NCBI RefSeq assembly: GCF_040054535.1
Contig: NC_090798.1
Coordinates: 4,388,501 to 4,452,500, forward strand
From: Antennarius striatus
Lineage: Eukaryota; Chordata; Actinopteri; Lophiiformes; Antennariidae
Length of the DNA stretch: 64,000 bases
Direction: 5' to 3'
The notes beneath the pieces were generated by a model. That model saw nothing but the letters and a program-made list of their open reading frames with translations. It did no database searches and was not told the origin of the DNA. The translations under genes were made by a program, and so were the position numbers. The stretch's first letter is position 1, and every line of letters starts with the position of its first letter. This document shows, in pieces, positions 1 through 10,800 of this stretch.

Positions 1-3000
1 TACTTTCTGTTTCATGTTCAGATATGATTCGAGAGCTAACTGAGGGGACGGAGAGCAGCACAGCAACATGAACAGGCTGAAACAAATTGCATAATATAAC
101 CACTGTTTTCTATAGTCTTTAAAAATATGTTTCTGAAATTTAGAACCACAAATCTGAGCAGAAAAAACAAAACAAATTGGGTGAAGTTACAGAAAGAAAT
201 GGGCTCACCTCCATGTCCTTCTCTCCGTTGACCGTCAGGTTATCTTGGAGTTAAAAGTGAACAGAAACAAACATCTCATCAATAATCTGACGTGGAAATT
301 TGGAAGCATAAAACCTTTTAAGGTGAAAAAATATCTTACTGGGGTTGATGAAATAAGGAAATGAAGTAGGGTATAAATAAGGACAAGTTGTTATCGTCAT
401 CCAAAATGGTGTGGTGCTTTTTGGTGGAATGGCTTCTGCTGAAGGGTAACGTTCTGTTGCAACATCTTGACAGTCTGAAGTGTTTCCACAAGCTGGCAAT
501 TCTGCAAAAACAAACCGAAAAAACGAAAGACCAATTTCATTCTGAATATATCGGATGAGACAAAATATTGATGCAGTAAAACTGATGGCAAGTTCCACGA
601 AAAACGGTTTCATGTGCTCCCTGGTTCATGTAGAATTCTGTTATTGGTGGTTGGTTTGTTAACGGTCGCCAACCAGGCTGTAATTTTCTAAAACATGAAA
701 AGTCTCATAATGGAATGTGTGTAAAAGTGTGTAATGGAAAAAAAAATCTTTTATAAAAAAAACTTTAACAATAAAATTCTGAAAGGCAATTTCTTGATTC
801 ATTCACAAACTTCTTTGTTTAAACCAACTTTGAAAATTGCCAAAACCAGTGCCTCTCTCCAGTGTGAAATTTGAGACACAGCTGAAGATTGTTCAATCCT
901 CTCCTTCATAATGCTGATTACACCACCATATCCTGCATTCTTCTACTACCATACTCATAACAATACAATCAGATGTTTGCATGTCCCTTCATTTTAACTG
1001 AGAGTCTAAATATTTTCTGTTGCAGGACCAAGACGACTTACCGATGGATTCAGATATTTTTTCTGATCTCAGCCTGTAGACTCCACGATGGGGGTTTTTG
1101 GGAAGGAGATTGCAACAAATTCCGAACTGATCAGCATCCCAAGCGGTCTTGAATTCTATATATACCTGTGATACAGAAACACAAATTAGTTTTTAGAGAC
1201 TAAAAGAAAGTTTATTTTATATGTGCTCTTACAGCTCTATGTGTGCTTGTTTGTACCTTGTTCAGGAGTGGTAGGAAGTTCTTGATGCAACATTGTTTCT
1301 TCACCATTTCCCTGAGGGTCTCAATCTCACTTGGTGAAATGTTCTTGATGAAGACTACTTTGAATCCTAGACAAGTCACAGGCTGCACAAAGACAGCATC
1401 CGTTAACTAAAGCCCAGGTTTTCCAAGTCAAGGGGAATATCATGAACGGATTATCAGGATTACGTGCATTACTTACAGAATTCATTAGCTTCATGAGAAA
1501 GATGTACATCCCTCTCTAGAATTAAAACATCACAAGAGACAGTGTTACTAAAGTCCAACATGCCTGAGATCCAATGTTTAGTTCTTCTGGCAGCATGAAC
1601 AAACATGACCAACACATTACTACGGAAAATATAATCCAGGAATGTTTTCAGGGAGTTTATTTCATCAACTGGAGACCAAAAAATATAAATTTTAAAAAAA
1701 TACCCGCCAATAAAAACAACACTGTTCTGCTTACCTGGGTCATGTCTATGTCATTCTTGAGTACACGTAACTTGATTTTATGTCCTTTGAATTTCAAGAT
1801 GTTCTTTCTCCTGGCTTCTTGCTTTAGGTACTGGACAAAGTTTGCTTTTGAAATCTGGACCAAAGCCTGTGCAATAAGTCACACACAAATGTCTTCCTAG
1901 TTTAGGTACCTGGTTCTAAGTGGTTTTTCAAGAGCATTTTTTATTTTAAACATCTTACAGACTAGGACTACAAACAGAATAATTCATGAGGAACCAAATA
2001 ATACAGACTGATGACATTATACCTACCATACACATTTGAGGAACAACATAAATAGCTCGAGTGTGACTTTCAAACCCCAACGGGATGAGCATTTTGACTA
2101 TGTCCTTCTCTGTGTAGCAGCCATCGTAATATGGAGGTAAACCAGTCACCAGCACCTTACAAACTCGGGGACCATGACTTAGAAACTGAAAACATTCAAA
2201 GAGAAGCAGTAAAATAAAAAAAAGTGAAGTTTAGTTTGTTGTAACAGATGAAGAGTGGAGAAATTATGAACATTTTCTTCATTCAATATGTTTGTCAACA
2301 CACAAACAACTGTAAATCATGGTGATTAATACAAGTGATCTTACCTTTGGTGTAAAGCAGGTTTTCAAGTTGATGCACACTGAAAGGGAAAAAGGAAATG
2401 TAAACAAACTCCTTGCAAATGTTTGTGAACTTTCACGTTCTCTTTAAAAGACTTCTTACCTAGTCTTTCAATATTCATGTGTTCCTCCACCATCTCTCCA
2501 ATTGTCAGATGACTGCTTTCAGGCCCGGGTTCAGACGACGTGGATGCAGCTGCTTGATGTCGGCTCACAACGGTGACGGATGGATTCCTGACTGACGGAT
2601 CAGCTTGTGTCGTCACTGATGTCACCACATCTTCAAAACATCAAATTTAAATACCATCAATGTTTTTTTTCCCTCACAACTTTCTCTTTCACACATCAGT
2701 TGGATCCATGGTGATCCAACCTAAATTTCATCTCATTACTCATAACTTCACTTTACTACAGTTTAAAAACCAGACCGCTGTTTAAGACTTGGCTTTTTGT
2801 TTAACAACTAAACACAACATTTTGTATTTTTACCCCTGAACACTACAATGTCATATTTCTATTGACTTCTTCATTCACTTCTTCCTCAAATACCTTGTTT
2901 TATTGTTTTTGTGTCTTCTGGGTGGGTTTCAAACGGACTACTTGGTGTCTGACTCTCACGAATGTCAACCTCCATGGGCTCTGTGGCACCAAGTCCTGTT

Positions 3001-6000
3001 TCCTCAAGCTGCATTGATTGAAGCTCTTCAGCATCTTGGTCCAGTTCTGATTGATGCTGAGGTTTAAAACTGGTCACATTTGAGGTTTCAATCTCTGCTT
3101 TGTCTTCCTGCGGCCCAACTGCCTCTTCAGTTGTTGAGGTGGCGTCTGTTTCTTTTTTCTCCACCACAGATTGTGTAACACTGGTAACTGAAGTCTCAGC
3201 TGTAGGTTTCTGCTTGGACTGACCGGTTCCTAACATGGATCCAGATGATGTACTTTGCCTCTTTTTGGCCTTTTTGACAGGCAACTTCCCTGCTTTTATA
3301 GTTTTAGCCAACTGCCTGGTTGAGATCTTTTTTGATTTGGACATTAGGACTTTGGGCTTAGTGGCAGTCCCTGGACAGTCAAACATCCGAGTGATAAGAA
3401 TGTTTGCAAAAGACTCTCTTTTGCCAGAGAATAAAGGCCTTTTAGGTGTAGGGAGAAGAACCTTTCTAGGCCTGGCAGCGGTTATAGATTCATTGGTTTG
3501 AGGATTGGATACACTGGATGTGGAAGGTTTACTATTTAAAAAAAGACAGACATAGAAAAAGAACAAGCATATACAAAATTAATTTCAGTTTGAATGTTTA
3601 AAAATGTATACATCATTCAACACTGTCATTAGATGGAATCTCTTTGCAAATGATTCTTTATAAATTAGCAATGCCTGTATACAGTTCTGTGAATGATATT
3701 AAACACAAACAGGATTGGTTCATAGCTCAAACATAACAAATTTAACATTGTGTAGCTCACTGAATTTTCTGATATGCTAAGTGAATACAGTAAACTCCAA
3801 ATAAGGACACAAATTCTGGCAGAAATGAAATAAATAAAGATTAAAAGAGGTCTGTGTAAAACATGACTCACTCCTGATGAGGCATCTTTTCCTCATCCTG
3901 TAAAAACAAAGAGAGATTTGTTATTTTAGACTGAGGTATGTGTGACCACACTATGACAGACAAATACTGATATATTTACCATGCAGAGAAAGATTAAACG
4001 AACAGTAAATGTAATACCTTATGTCTGACGACAGTGACTGGTAATCCTTTGACATTAAGGCTCTCTACAGTCATCAGCTTCTTTGCATCTTCCTCGTTCT
4101 CGTAACAGGCCACTGCCTACATGTGCAAACACAACAGGATTTATAATGTTTAAATCCTATCAAAAGACAAAAAAAAACAACTATTTTAATTATAAAATAC
4201 ATGTCTGATATACCTGCAGTTTAGACCGAAATAGTAAAACCGATTTGGTTCTCCCATAGTGCTCCAAAGCTGTGACGACGTCATTGCGCGACAGAGATTT
4301 ATCAACCCCTTGTAGTCTCACCACTGTTGGAGGTGAAGATTTGCCGGACTGAACAATTAAACAAAAAATAAATAAAAAATTGACACAAACATTATTCTCA
4401 ATTTGGACAGTAATGGAGGGAACTTGCCTGTCTTTTCCGCAGGTCAGAGCTTGATTTTGAGGGCGTTGACAGTAACTCTTCCTCTGCTTTAGGGGATGAT
4501 GATGCTGATGACAATGAGGCAGAAGCTGACTTCACCTTGGTTAGTTCAGCTAGTATGACAGAACCCAGAGTCTTAGCCATAGCCTCAATGTCACACTGTT
4601 CTGAAAGAGATTGAACAGCTACAGGAACAAAGGTAAAAACAGTGTTAGACAATATTAGAGCTTTTTCACATAGAGACATCATGTTAACATGTTAAGCTAT
4701 TAGATATAATAAAATATAAAGGGAGTAGGGGACAAGACTTAATCACACATGGGCCAAATGCAGTGAGGTTGCTCCTTGAGGATTCGTATTTCCCAATGTA
4801 GGAGCTATTTACACTTTGATAATATAGTATGCTTAAATATTGACTTACTGGAGAAATTTAAAACACTTGGGATAGCCTTCTTGAACTATGTTTCAACTCT
4901 TGACCTGCGGTATGTAGTTTTGTTTACCTTATAACACGTTCTAAAAATTATTATAACTTAGTAATTCCAGTCATAGTTGATAACACCACTGTTTTCTCTC
5001 TTTTGATCGACTCTGGTATTATAGGATCAAGTCTGGCAGTCACCAATAGTAAATACAGTACTATACTTATCTATGTAGTTCATTCTAAATTTCTGCTTCT
5101 GAGCTGAAGACTTCTTGAAACTGTGTTAAATAAGATTATTTCTTATGTTGTGTGTGTGTATGTATATATATATATATATACCCCAAAACCGGAACAGCAG
5201 AAGAAGCAGGCATTTGACAATGAATGAATTAATGAATTAATGATTTTTTTTTTTTGTCTTGGCGTGAATTTTTCAAGCTCTATATAAGCCAGAATGAATG
5301 AATAACATATGGGTGGTGGAACTCTTAAATGTTTTGCAATTGGTCAAACCTGATGCTTTCAGTAATTTCTTCGCCAGGCTCTTTGCACTGATGGGCTTCT
5401 TTTGTTTAAAGGCTGAGTCTTTTGATGCCCTTGATGCTTGATCGTAGCCCATTCTTGGTAACGATGGTCGATTGTAGCCCCTTCTTGGTGATGATGGTCG
5501 ATTGTAGCCCCTTCTTGGTGATGATGGTCGATCGTAGCCTCTTCTTGGTGATGATGGTCGATCGTAGCCCATTCTTTGTGATGACGGTCGATCGTTGCCC
5601 CTTCTTGGTGATGGCAGTCGATCGAGGCTCCTTCGTGGTGATGACAGTCGATCGAGGCTCCTTCGTGGTGATGACAGCCAATCAAGGCTCCTTCTTGGTG
5701 ATGACAGTCGATCTCGACTCCTTCTCGGTGATGACAGTTGATCTCGTCTCCTTCTCGGTGATGACAGTCGATCTCGGCTCCTTCTTGGTGATGACAGTCG
5801 ATCTCGCCTCCTTCTCGGTGATGACAGTCGATCTCGGCTCCTTCTTGGTGATGACAGTCGATCGAGGCTCCTTCTTGGTGATGACAGTCGGTCGAGGCTC
5901 TTTCTTGGTGATGACAGTCGATCGAGGCTCCTTCTCGGTGATGACAGTCGATCGAGGCTCCTTCTCGGTGATGACAGTCGATCGAGGCTCCTTCTCGGTG

Positions 6001-6743
6001 ATGACAGTCGATCGAGGCTCCTTCTTGGTGATGACACTCGATCGAGGCTCCTTCTTGGTGATGACAGTCGATCGAGGCTCCTTCTCGGTGATGACAGTCG
6101 ATCGAGGCTCCTTCTCGGTGATGACAGTCGATCGAGGCTCCTTCTCGGTGATGACAGTCGATCGAGGCTCCTTCTCGGTGATGACAGTCGATCAAAGCTC
6201 CTTCGTGGTGATGACACTCGAACGTGGCTCCATCGTGGTGATGTCTGTCGATCTCGGGTCCTTCGTGGTGCTGACAGTCGATCGAGGCTCCTTCTTGATG
6301 ATGACAGTCGATCGAGGCTCCTTCTCGGTGATGACAGTCGATCGAGGCTCCTTCTCGGTGATGACAGTCGATCGAGGCTCCTTCTTGGTGATGACAGTTG
6401 ATCTCGCCTCTCCCTTGGTGCTGACAGTCGATCGAGGCTCCTTCTTGATGATGACAGTCGATCGAGGCTCCTTCTCGGTGATGACAGTCGATCTCGCCTC
6501 CTGCTTGGTGATGACAGTCGATCGAGGCTCCTTCTCGGTGATGACAGTCGATCGAGGCTCCTTCTCGGTGATGACAGTCGATCGAGGCTCCTTCTCGGTG
6601 ATGACAGTCGATCGAGGCTCCATCTCGGTGATGACAGTCGATCGAGGCTCCTTCTCGGTGATGACAGTCGATCGAGGCTCCTTCTTGGTGATGACACTCG
6701 ATCGAGGCTCCTTCTTGGTGATGACAGTCGATGGCAGCTCCTT
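1..6743 (-). CDS. ZNF638-like copy A, RS-repeat and RRM block (16 exons, runs off left edge)
   Basis: Probable nuclear RNA/DNA-binding protein of the ZNF638 (NP220) family. Exons in reading order: 6743-5350, 4618-4428, 4348-4214, 4116-4018, 3897-3872, 3531-2894, 2630-2460, 2379-2345, 2185-2027, 1866-1735, 1515-1477, 1382-1257, 1165-1042, 501-340, 243-209, 39-1. Phases agree at every junction, giving about 1,168 codons without a stop, so this block looks functional. The first exon is a decapeptide array. Three RRM-like regions follow: exons 4348-4018 (VVRLQGV start), 2185-1735 (VLVTGLP, then ALVQISKANF) and 1515-1042 (VVFIKNI, then VYIEFKTAW). Exon 3531-2894 is a Lys/Ser/Glu-rich linker. The RRM around VLVTGLP resembles human ZNF638 RRM1 (LPxxGCTEExV). 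The intron after 4428 appears to use a GC donor. The exon supplying the start is not found: the two exons that precede the array in copy B are missing here. The C-terminus lies outside the window. Confidence 0.8.
5441..6743 (-). repeat. 30-bp coding minisatellite, copy A decapeptide array (about 45 units)
   Basis: About 45 tandem 30-bp units encode the decapeptide SSPRRSLDRL and variants, forming an RS/SP-type basic low-complexity region. Units near 5,450-5,620 differ (SSPRRGYDRP). A few internal units are divergent, for example SAPRRTRDRQ and SSPRRRRDRL. Most units contain the palindrome TCGATCGA, placing CpGs every 30 bp. The period is a multiple of three and the unit has few stops, so several other frames on both strands are also open. 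The coding frame is fixed by its continuation into KSLAKKLLKAS and the phase-1 donor at 5349. Confidence 0.95.
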
Positions 6744-6964
6744 CTTGATGATGACAGGAAACAGAAACTTGATGAGGAACAAAGTGAGTTGAGAAACGGC
6801 AACAAATAAAAACAGAGCTATAAACAAGGTGAGATGTAAACAGAAATTTGATGATTTGAACAGTGTTTTAGGTGATGCTGTCTGTCTCATGTCTTATATG
6901 GTAAATAAAGATAACCAGATGTGAAGCTGTTAGCAGGTGATACTCTGTCGCTCATTCCTCCTCA

Positions 6965-7047
6965 GTTAGGATGGCCGAGTGGTCTAAGGCCCTGTGTGTA
7001 GGTCACAGTCTCCCTAGGAGGCGTGGCCTCGCAACCTACTTCTAACA
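6965..7047 (+). pseudogene. tRNA-Leu(UAG)-like pseudogene forming the SINE head
   Basis: The acceptor arms GTTAGGA and TTCTAAC pair. The anticodon stem CTGTG/CACAG pairs around loop TGTAGGT, which puts TAG in the anticodon position. A long variable arm is present, as in class II tRNA-Leu. Position 33 is G instead of the invariant U, the T-loop is CTCGCAA instead of TTCGAAT, and the T stem has a mismatch. It is therefore not a functional tRNA. Confidence 0.75.
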
Positions 7048-7245
7048 ATAACATTTTTGGGGAAGCAATCGCTCAGTCCACTAGTCGTTGGGCTGGGTGA
7101 ACGCCTCGAGACCCACGTGGACCGTAAAAACTTGAGTGTGACCAGGCAGTGGAGAGGTGCCTTTGAACAAGGCACCATCCCTTTACAGGTTGTTCATTTG
7201 GCGCAACATTATGTAGCTGCCTGCCACTCTACCTCTCACTAAAAC
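6965..7245 (+). mobile_element. tRNA-Leu-headed SINE
   Basis: An 83-bp tRNA-Leu-like head is followed by about 200 bp of unrelated body containing the inverted motif GTGCCTTTGAACAAGGCACC (about 7,158-7,177). The head has a good A-box (TGGCCGAGTGG) and a decayed B-box, as expected of a Pol III-derived SINE. It lies between the orphan half-zinc-finger exon and the decapeptide exon of copy A. That is where copy B has two exons that copy A lacks. The 3' boundary is approximate and no target-site duplication was identified. Confidence 0.7.
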
Positions 7246-7286
7246 TTGAAATTCATGGGAAACTATAAAGGGGCAAAAGCACTGAC

Positions 7287-7348
7287 TCTTTCTGCAGGCA
7301 TTTGCGGTTGGTAAGATGAAGGCTGCTCTTCTGGTGGGAGATCAACAC
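7287..7348 (-). pseudogene. Orphan exon: His-His half of the matrin-type zinc finger, copy A
   Basis: This 62-nt exon is homologous and equal in length to copy B exon 17425-17364. It has an AG acceptor and a GTCAGT donor at the same places. It encodes LISHQKSSLH, keeping the two zinc-binding histidines. The Asp-Trp at the start of the copy B exon is Val-Leu here. The partner exon with the Cys-Cys half and the following exon (YPEW motif in copy B) are absent, so a complete finger cannot be built. Confidence 0.75.
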
Positions 7349-7626
7349 CTAGCAAAACAAACATACGTAAGACACGTCACAGCATCATCATCAGTTTCAT
7401 TTCCTCAAATAGTACTTTTGTGACTGATTGAAAATGCAAAAACTTTACGTTGTTATATACTAAATTTCAATTTATAATTGCAAGAACAAACTGGGCGAGA
7501 TAAGGGAGATAACTGCTTGCGATGCGCAGATGGAGTAGTGCTGCTGGGCGTGGGTTGCGGCAGAAAGGGAAACTAGTCGAATGTGATGCGCGGTTCAAAA
7601 TACAAACTTACAAACCCAATACCTTA

Positions 7627-7632
7627 TTTATT
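7627..7632 (-). terminator. Candidate poly(A) signal AATAAA for the copy A N-terminal ORF
   Basis: A canonical AATAAA on the minus strand lies about 170 bp downstream of the stop codon at 7803-7805. It would allow the N-terminal reading frame to be a separate short transcript. Confidence 0.4.
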
Positions 7633-7802
7633 GAACATTTAGATAATGTTCAGCTGGTGTTCGAATCTACAGATGTTCGTAAGTCGGATGTTCATATGTC
7701 AGGGAGCAGCTGCTACATCCACTATAAACATGCTAGCATTTAAACATGCAGGCATAAACTAGCTATCAATAGCAATGGGGTGACAATCACAAGTGCTAAA
7801 TC

Positions 7803-9476
7803 TTAAAGGTTCGAAGGCCTGGGATCTTTCAGTGACCCAACAGCAGCGATTGCAGAAGCAGGAGGAACTGGTTTTGAAGAGGTAAGAGGCCGTACCGCTT
7901 TCAACGTCTGTGATACAGGCCGTTTTTGTGTCTGCTGCTTTTTTTGTTTTGATCGTTTCACAACTGGCTGCTTCTCTGTTTGTTCCTTGATCTGCTGTTT
8001 TTTTAACTGCTCAGCAGCTTTCATCTCTTGAGCTGGAACTTTTGTCAGTTTCTTGCTGTTGCATTCAGCATCATTCACAATGAGGTCAGGTTTGTTGGAC
8101 TGAATATGACTGGCAAGTGTGCTTTGTGTTTGGGTCTCCAATGTTGATTGGCGATTCGTTTCTGGTTCTTTTAGAGGAGCAAGTTCGGAGGCCCCAGATT
8201 TGTAAGCTGTTAGGGAGGTCAGATTTAACTGTGTCTGCAATCGTTTGGTCTGTTGATAGCTTGGGGGTGTCGCAGATATCCGTACTGGTATGTGTTTAGA
8301 GCTGAGACAGGAAACAGGACTCCCCTGGTCAGTAGAAGAACCTAAAACACTGTTTTCAAGTTCACTTTGGCTTTTTTGTGAAGGTTCTTGATTGTGTTTG
8401 CTATTCTCACAAGTGTACAACATCATACTTCCACTCTCAGTGGTTCTACTGTCACTGGTCTTTCTACTTCCATTCCCAACTACTCCGGTATAATTGCCTG
8501 TATGTCCATAATCAAACATGTCGCTTGGTTGAGCAGCCAATGTCAATTCCTCCTGGGGCTTCTCTGCAAAGTTCAAAGAACTCAAGCTCTGACTGTCCGT
8601 TCCACTCATGGTTCCAGGGAATTGGGGCTCAGGGTAGCAATTTGGCAGAACTGCTGCTGTAGTTCTCTTGGTCTTCTGAATGCGAATTTGGCGTAAGATG
8701 AACGGGAGGTTAGCAGGGGTAATCTGGTCTTCAGGGTAGGAGATGAGATACTCCAAGTCATCTTTTTCAAGTCCGAGGGATGAAAGAAGTTCATTAGCTG
8801 ATTCAGCAGTGTACTTGGGTTGACTGGACGTCACAAGGGGCTCAAGGTTATTTGGAAATCGATAATCCCCATCATTACACCCAAGAATGGACTGCTTGTC
8901 ATATTCTCCATCCCTGGAGGCATTGAATTTATTTTCACTGGCACTTACATATTTAGATGGAGCGGGTGATTTGCTGTCATCGGCACTGGGTGTATTGCAG
9001 TTCAATAACCAGTCCAAGGAGCTACTGCATTTAAAGTTTGAGTGTCTTTGCCCTTGAGAAGTAGTGGTTGAGGACATTGGGTATGAGGCCATTCTAGTGT
9101 GCGAGGAGCACAACACATCTCTTTGTGGGATCGCCACATTACTAAACTGTAAACTGTTTTCATGAGCCACCCCTTCCTCTCTGGCTCTGTCAATATGTAT
9201 GTCTGTTGATCTTTCTATGTCACTATCTTTCACGAACCCATTGTATTCCGCTCTTTTCTCCATCAACCAAGGAATAACCAATGGAGATGCTGCACCAGAG
9301 CTATCTAGACTCACAGAAGAATTTACAGAAGAACCAAGGCTGGGCATAAGTCCGAGATGAGAGTATATTATGTGAAGATTATTCTCGGCCTGCCTACTGG
9401 AGAGTCCATACTGCCCAGTAGAGCTGGTTGAACTTTGTTTCTCAGAGTCATAAGAGCTATCAAGGGAATGAGACAT
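7803..9476 (-). CDS. ZNF638-like copy A, N-terminal reading frame (557 aa)
   Basis: An uninterrupted 557-codon frame from ATG (9474-9476) to TAA (7803-7805). It is homologous to the large first exon of copy B. The ZNF638-family motif near residue 235 is present (DDLEYLISYPEDQ then NLPFILRQI); human ZNF638 has a similar acidic-Leu / YPDEQLTPEN segment. The rest is Ser/Gln/Lys-rich and probably disordered. The frame ends before the point where copy B encodes the Cys-Cys half of its zinc finger (CCLCN); that sequence was not found here. The start is the ATG aligning with MSH in copy B. Upstream homology to copy B continues but is shifted by one base. Either this is a short N-terminal-only protein or the 5' half of a broken gene. 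Confidence 0.65.
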   Translation of the reverse strand: MSHSLDSSYDSEKQSSTSSTGQYGLSSRQAENNLHIIYSHLGLMPSLGSSVNSSVSLDSSGAASPLVIPWLMEKRAEYNGFVKDSDIERSTDIHIDRAREEGVAHENSLQFSNVAIPQRDVLCSSHTRMASYPMSSTTTSQGQRHSNFKCSSSLDWLLNCNTPSADDSKSPAPSKYVSASENKFNASRDGEYDKQSILGCNDGDYRFPNNLEPLVTSSQPKYTAESANELLSSLGLEKDDLEYLISYPEDQITPANLPFILRQIRIQKTKRTTAAVLPNCYPEPQFPGTMSGTDSQSLSSLNFAEKPQEELTLAAQPSDMFDYGHTGNYTGVVGNGSRKTSDSRTTESGSMMLYTCENSKHNQEPSQKSQSELENSVLGSSTDQGSPVSCLSSKHIPVRISATPPSYQQTKRLQTQLNLTSLTAYKSGASELAPLKEPETNRQSTLETQTQSTLASHIQSNKPDLIVNDAECNSKKLTKVPAQEMKAAEQLKKQQIKEQTEKQPVVKRSKQKKQQTQKRPVSQTLKAVRPLTSSKPVPPASAIAAVGSLKDPRPSNL

Positions 9477-9665
9477 TATATTATGATCTTCAGAAGGTTA
9501 AGGACTCTGATAGCCACAGCAGACAGAGCACATAAGTGGCAAAGGTGTCTTCTGATGGTTGTTCAGGTTGTGGCATCATTTATGTGTCAATGGCAGCCAA
9601 ACTTGGGAGTCGAACCCACTGAAAGCAGGCTGCTTGATGGGAAAACTGGACAACTCTCCCTGGGA
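9477..9665 (-). pseudogene. Decayed 5' extension of the copy A N-terminal exon
   Basis: Sequence upstream of the copy A ATG still aligns with copy B around 19,440-19,650. Shared stretches include one coding for LLKI before MSH and one around GGCAGCC/GGCAGGCTGCTTG. The spacing to the ATG is 20 nt here against 21 nt in copy B, so the upstream frame is broken. Region 9,666-10,800 holds no gene I can support. Confidence 0.45.
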
Positions 9666-10800
9666 GCTTAGTAATTATGAGATCTCTGGGGCCCTGGAAA
9701 AAAAAGAAAAGGGAAACAATGTTTATTTATTCAATGGCTCCCTTGTTGGCAATCTGGGTCCCTCAATGAGCCACATTACCATCTGTTTCTGCAGCAGGTA
9801 ACAATACTTCAAAACAAAGGACAAGCCTCCTGTTTGAGCATTGTGATGCATCTTTCCGTCATTTTAACAATAGGTTCCCTCAGAGACTTACAAATACACA
9901 ACTAATTAAGCTCCTTTTCACCATAGGTGATATGTCATTTACATAACATTCATCCTTTGTTGGAGTGAAATTGCAGTTGAATATTTTTGTCTTGCAAAAG
10001 ATAAGAGGAATGTTTCATAACTGTCTCTGAAATCTTTTTTCCCCCATAACTTTATTAAACACAATCTGGAAGTACAAAAAAAATAAAAAAATTTACAAAA
10101 GCAACAAAATTAACTTTCACATTTCATTTTATTACACAACTGAAAGCTTGAAAGTGAAGTTAAAAGGATATAAAATAGATATAAATAAGTGAATAAAAAA
10201 TGTAACTCCCCCGTCCGTCTTTGCTGTCCCTCCATAATAAAAGTACTGGAGCTTTTACTGCGTAGTGTTCGTTAAAGTCGGGACGGTGGGATCAGAAAGA
10301 TAAAACATATACAGTATATGCCTAAATGTCACAAGTAGGATCACTGCCAAAAAATAAAAAAATAATAACAATCATAAAACAAAGCCAACAATATTATCTC
10401 CTGTAATTAGTAGTAGAAATTACTTTCACCCAACTTAAAATCAAGGCGTCCCACCTGGTGTAACTGACAGTGCCAAATACGGTCAAAACACATCAGAATG
10501 TTGTTATTTTACAGTCGTTCTTGGTAAAAGAAACAGGAACAAACCCCCGGTACGATATTTAACTCCGTGTTAAGGGTGATGCACTTTAACACGTCACTTG
10601 TCGCACACATACCGTTGCTTGAGCGTCTCGATCCTCGTCTAGTTTCTCTTTGGCAGAATCGACACGTATCGTCAAACTGTAACAGGAAGTCCGACACACT
10701 TCCGGTTTTCGAGCAGCGCCTTCAATATAAAAGCACGGCCATTTGAAAAGAGCAAAACTGAACAGAAATAGACAAGAGTTATCTGGTACATCGATTAAAC

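Noticed and set aside
5441..6743. Resemblance to a CRISPR array (30-bp repeats)
   Set aside because: Units are directly adjacent with no spacers, lie in a coding exon, and the genome is vertebrate.
5422..6792. 456-codon plus-strand open frame (MTVDRGSFSV repeats)
   Set aside because: It is the antisense of the copy A minisatellite. A 30-bp unit with few stops opens many frames, and there are no splice sites or flanking exons on the plus strand.
5359..6890. Alternative minus-strand frames of 278 and 232 codons
   Set aside because: They are shifted readings of the same array. Only the SSPRRSLDRL frame continues into a conserved C-terminal stretch and a phase-matching donor.
6965..7047. Functional tRNA-Leu gene
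   Set aside because: Position 33 is not U, the T-loop is abnormal and the T stem is mismatched. It is a pseudogene or SINE head.
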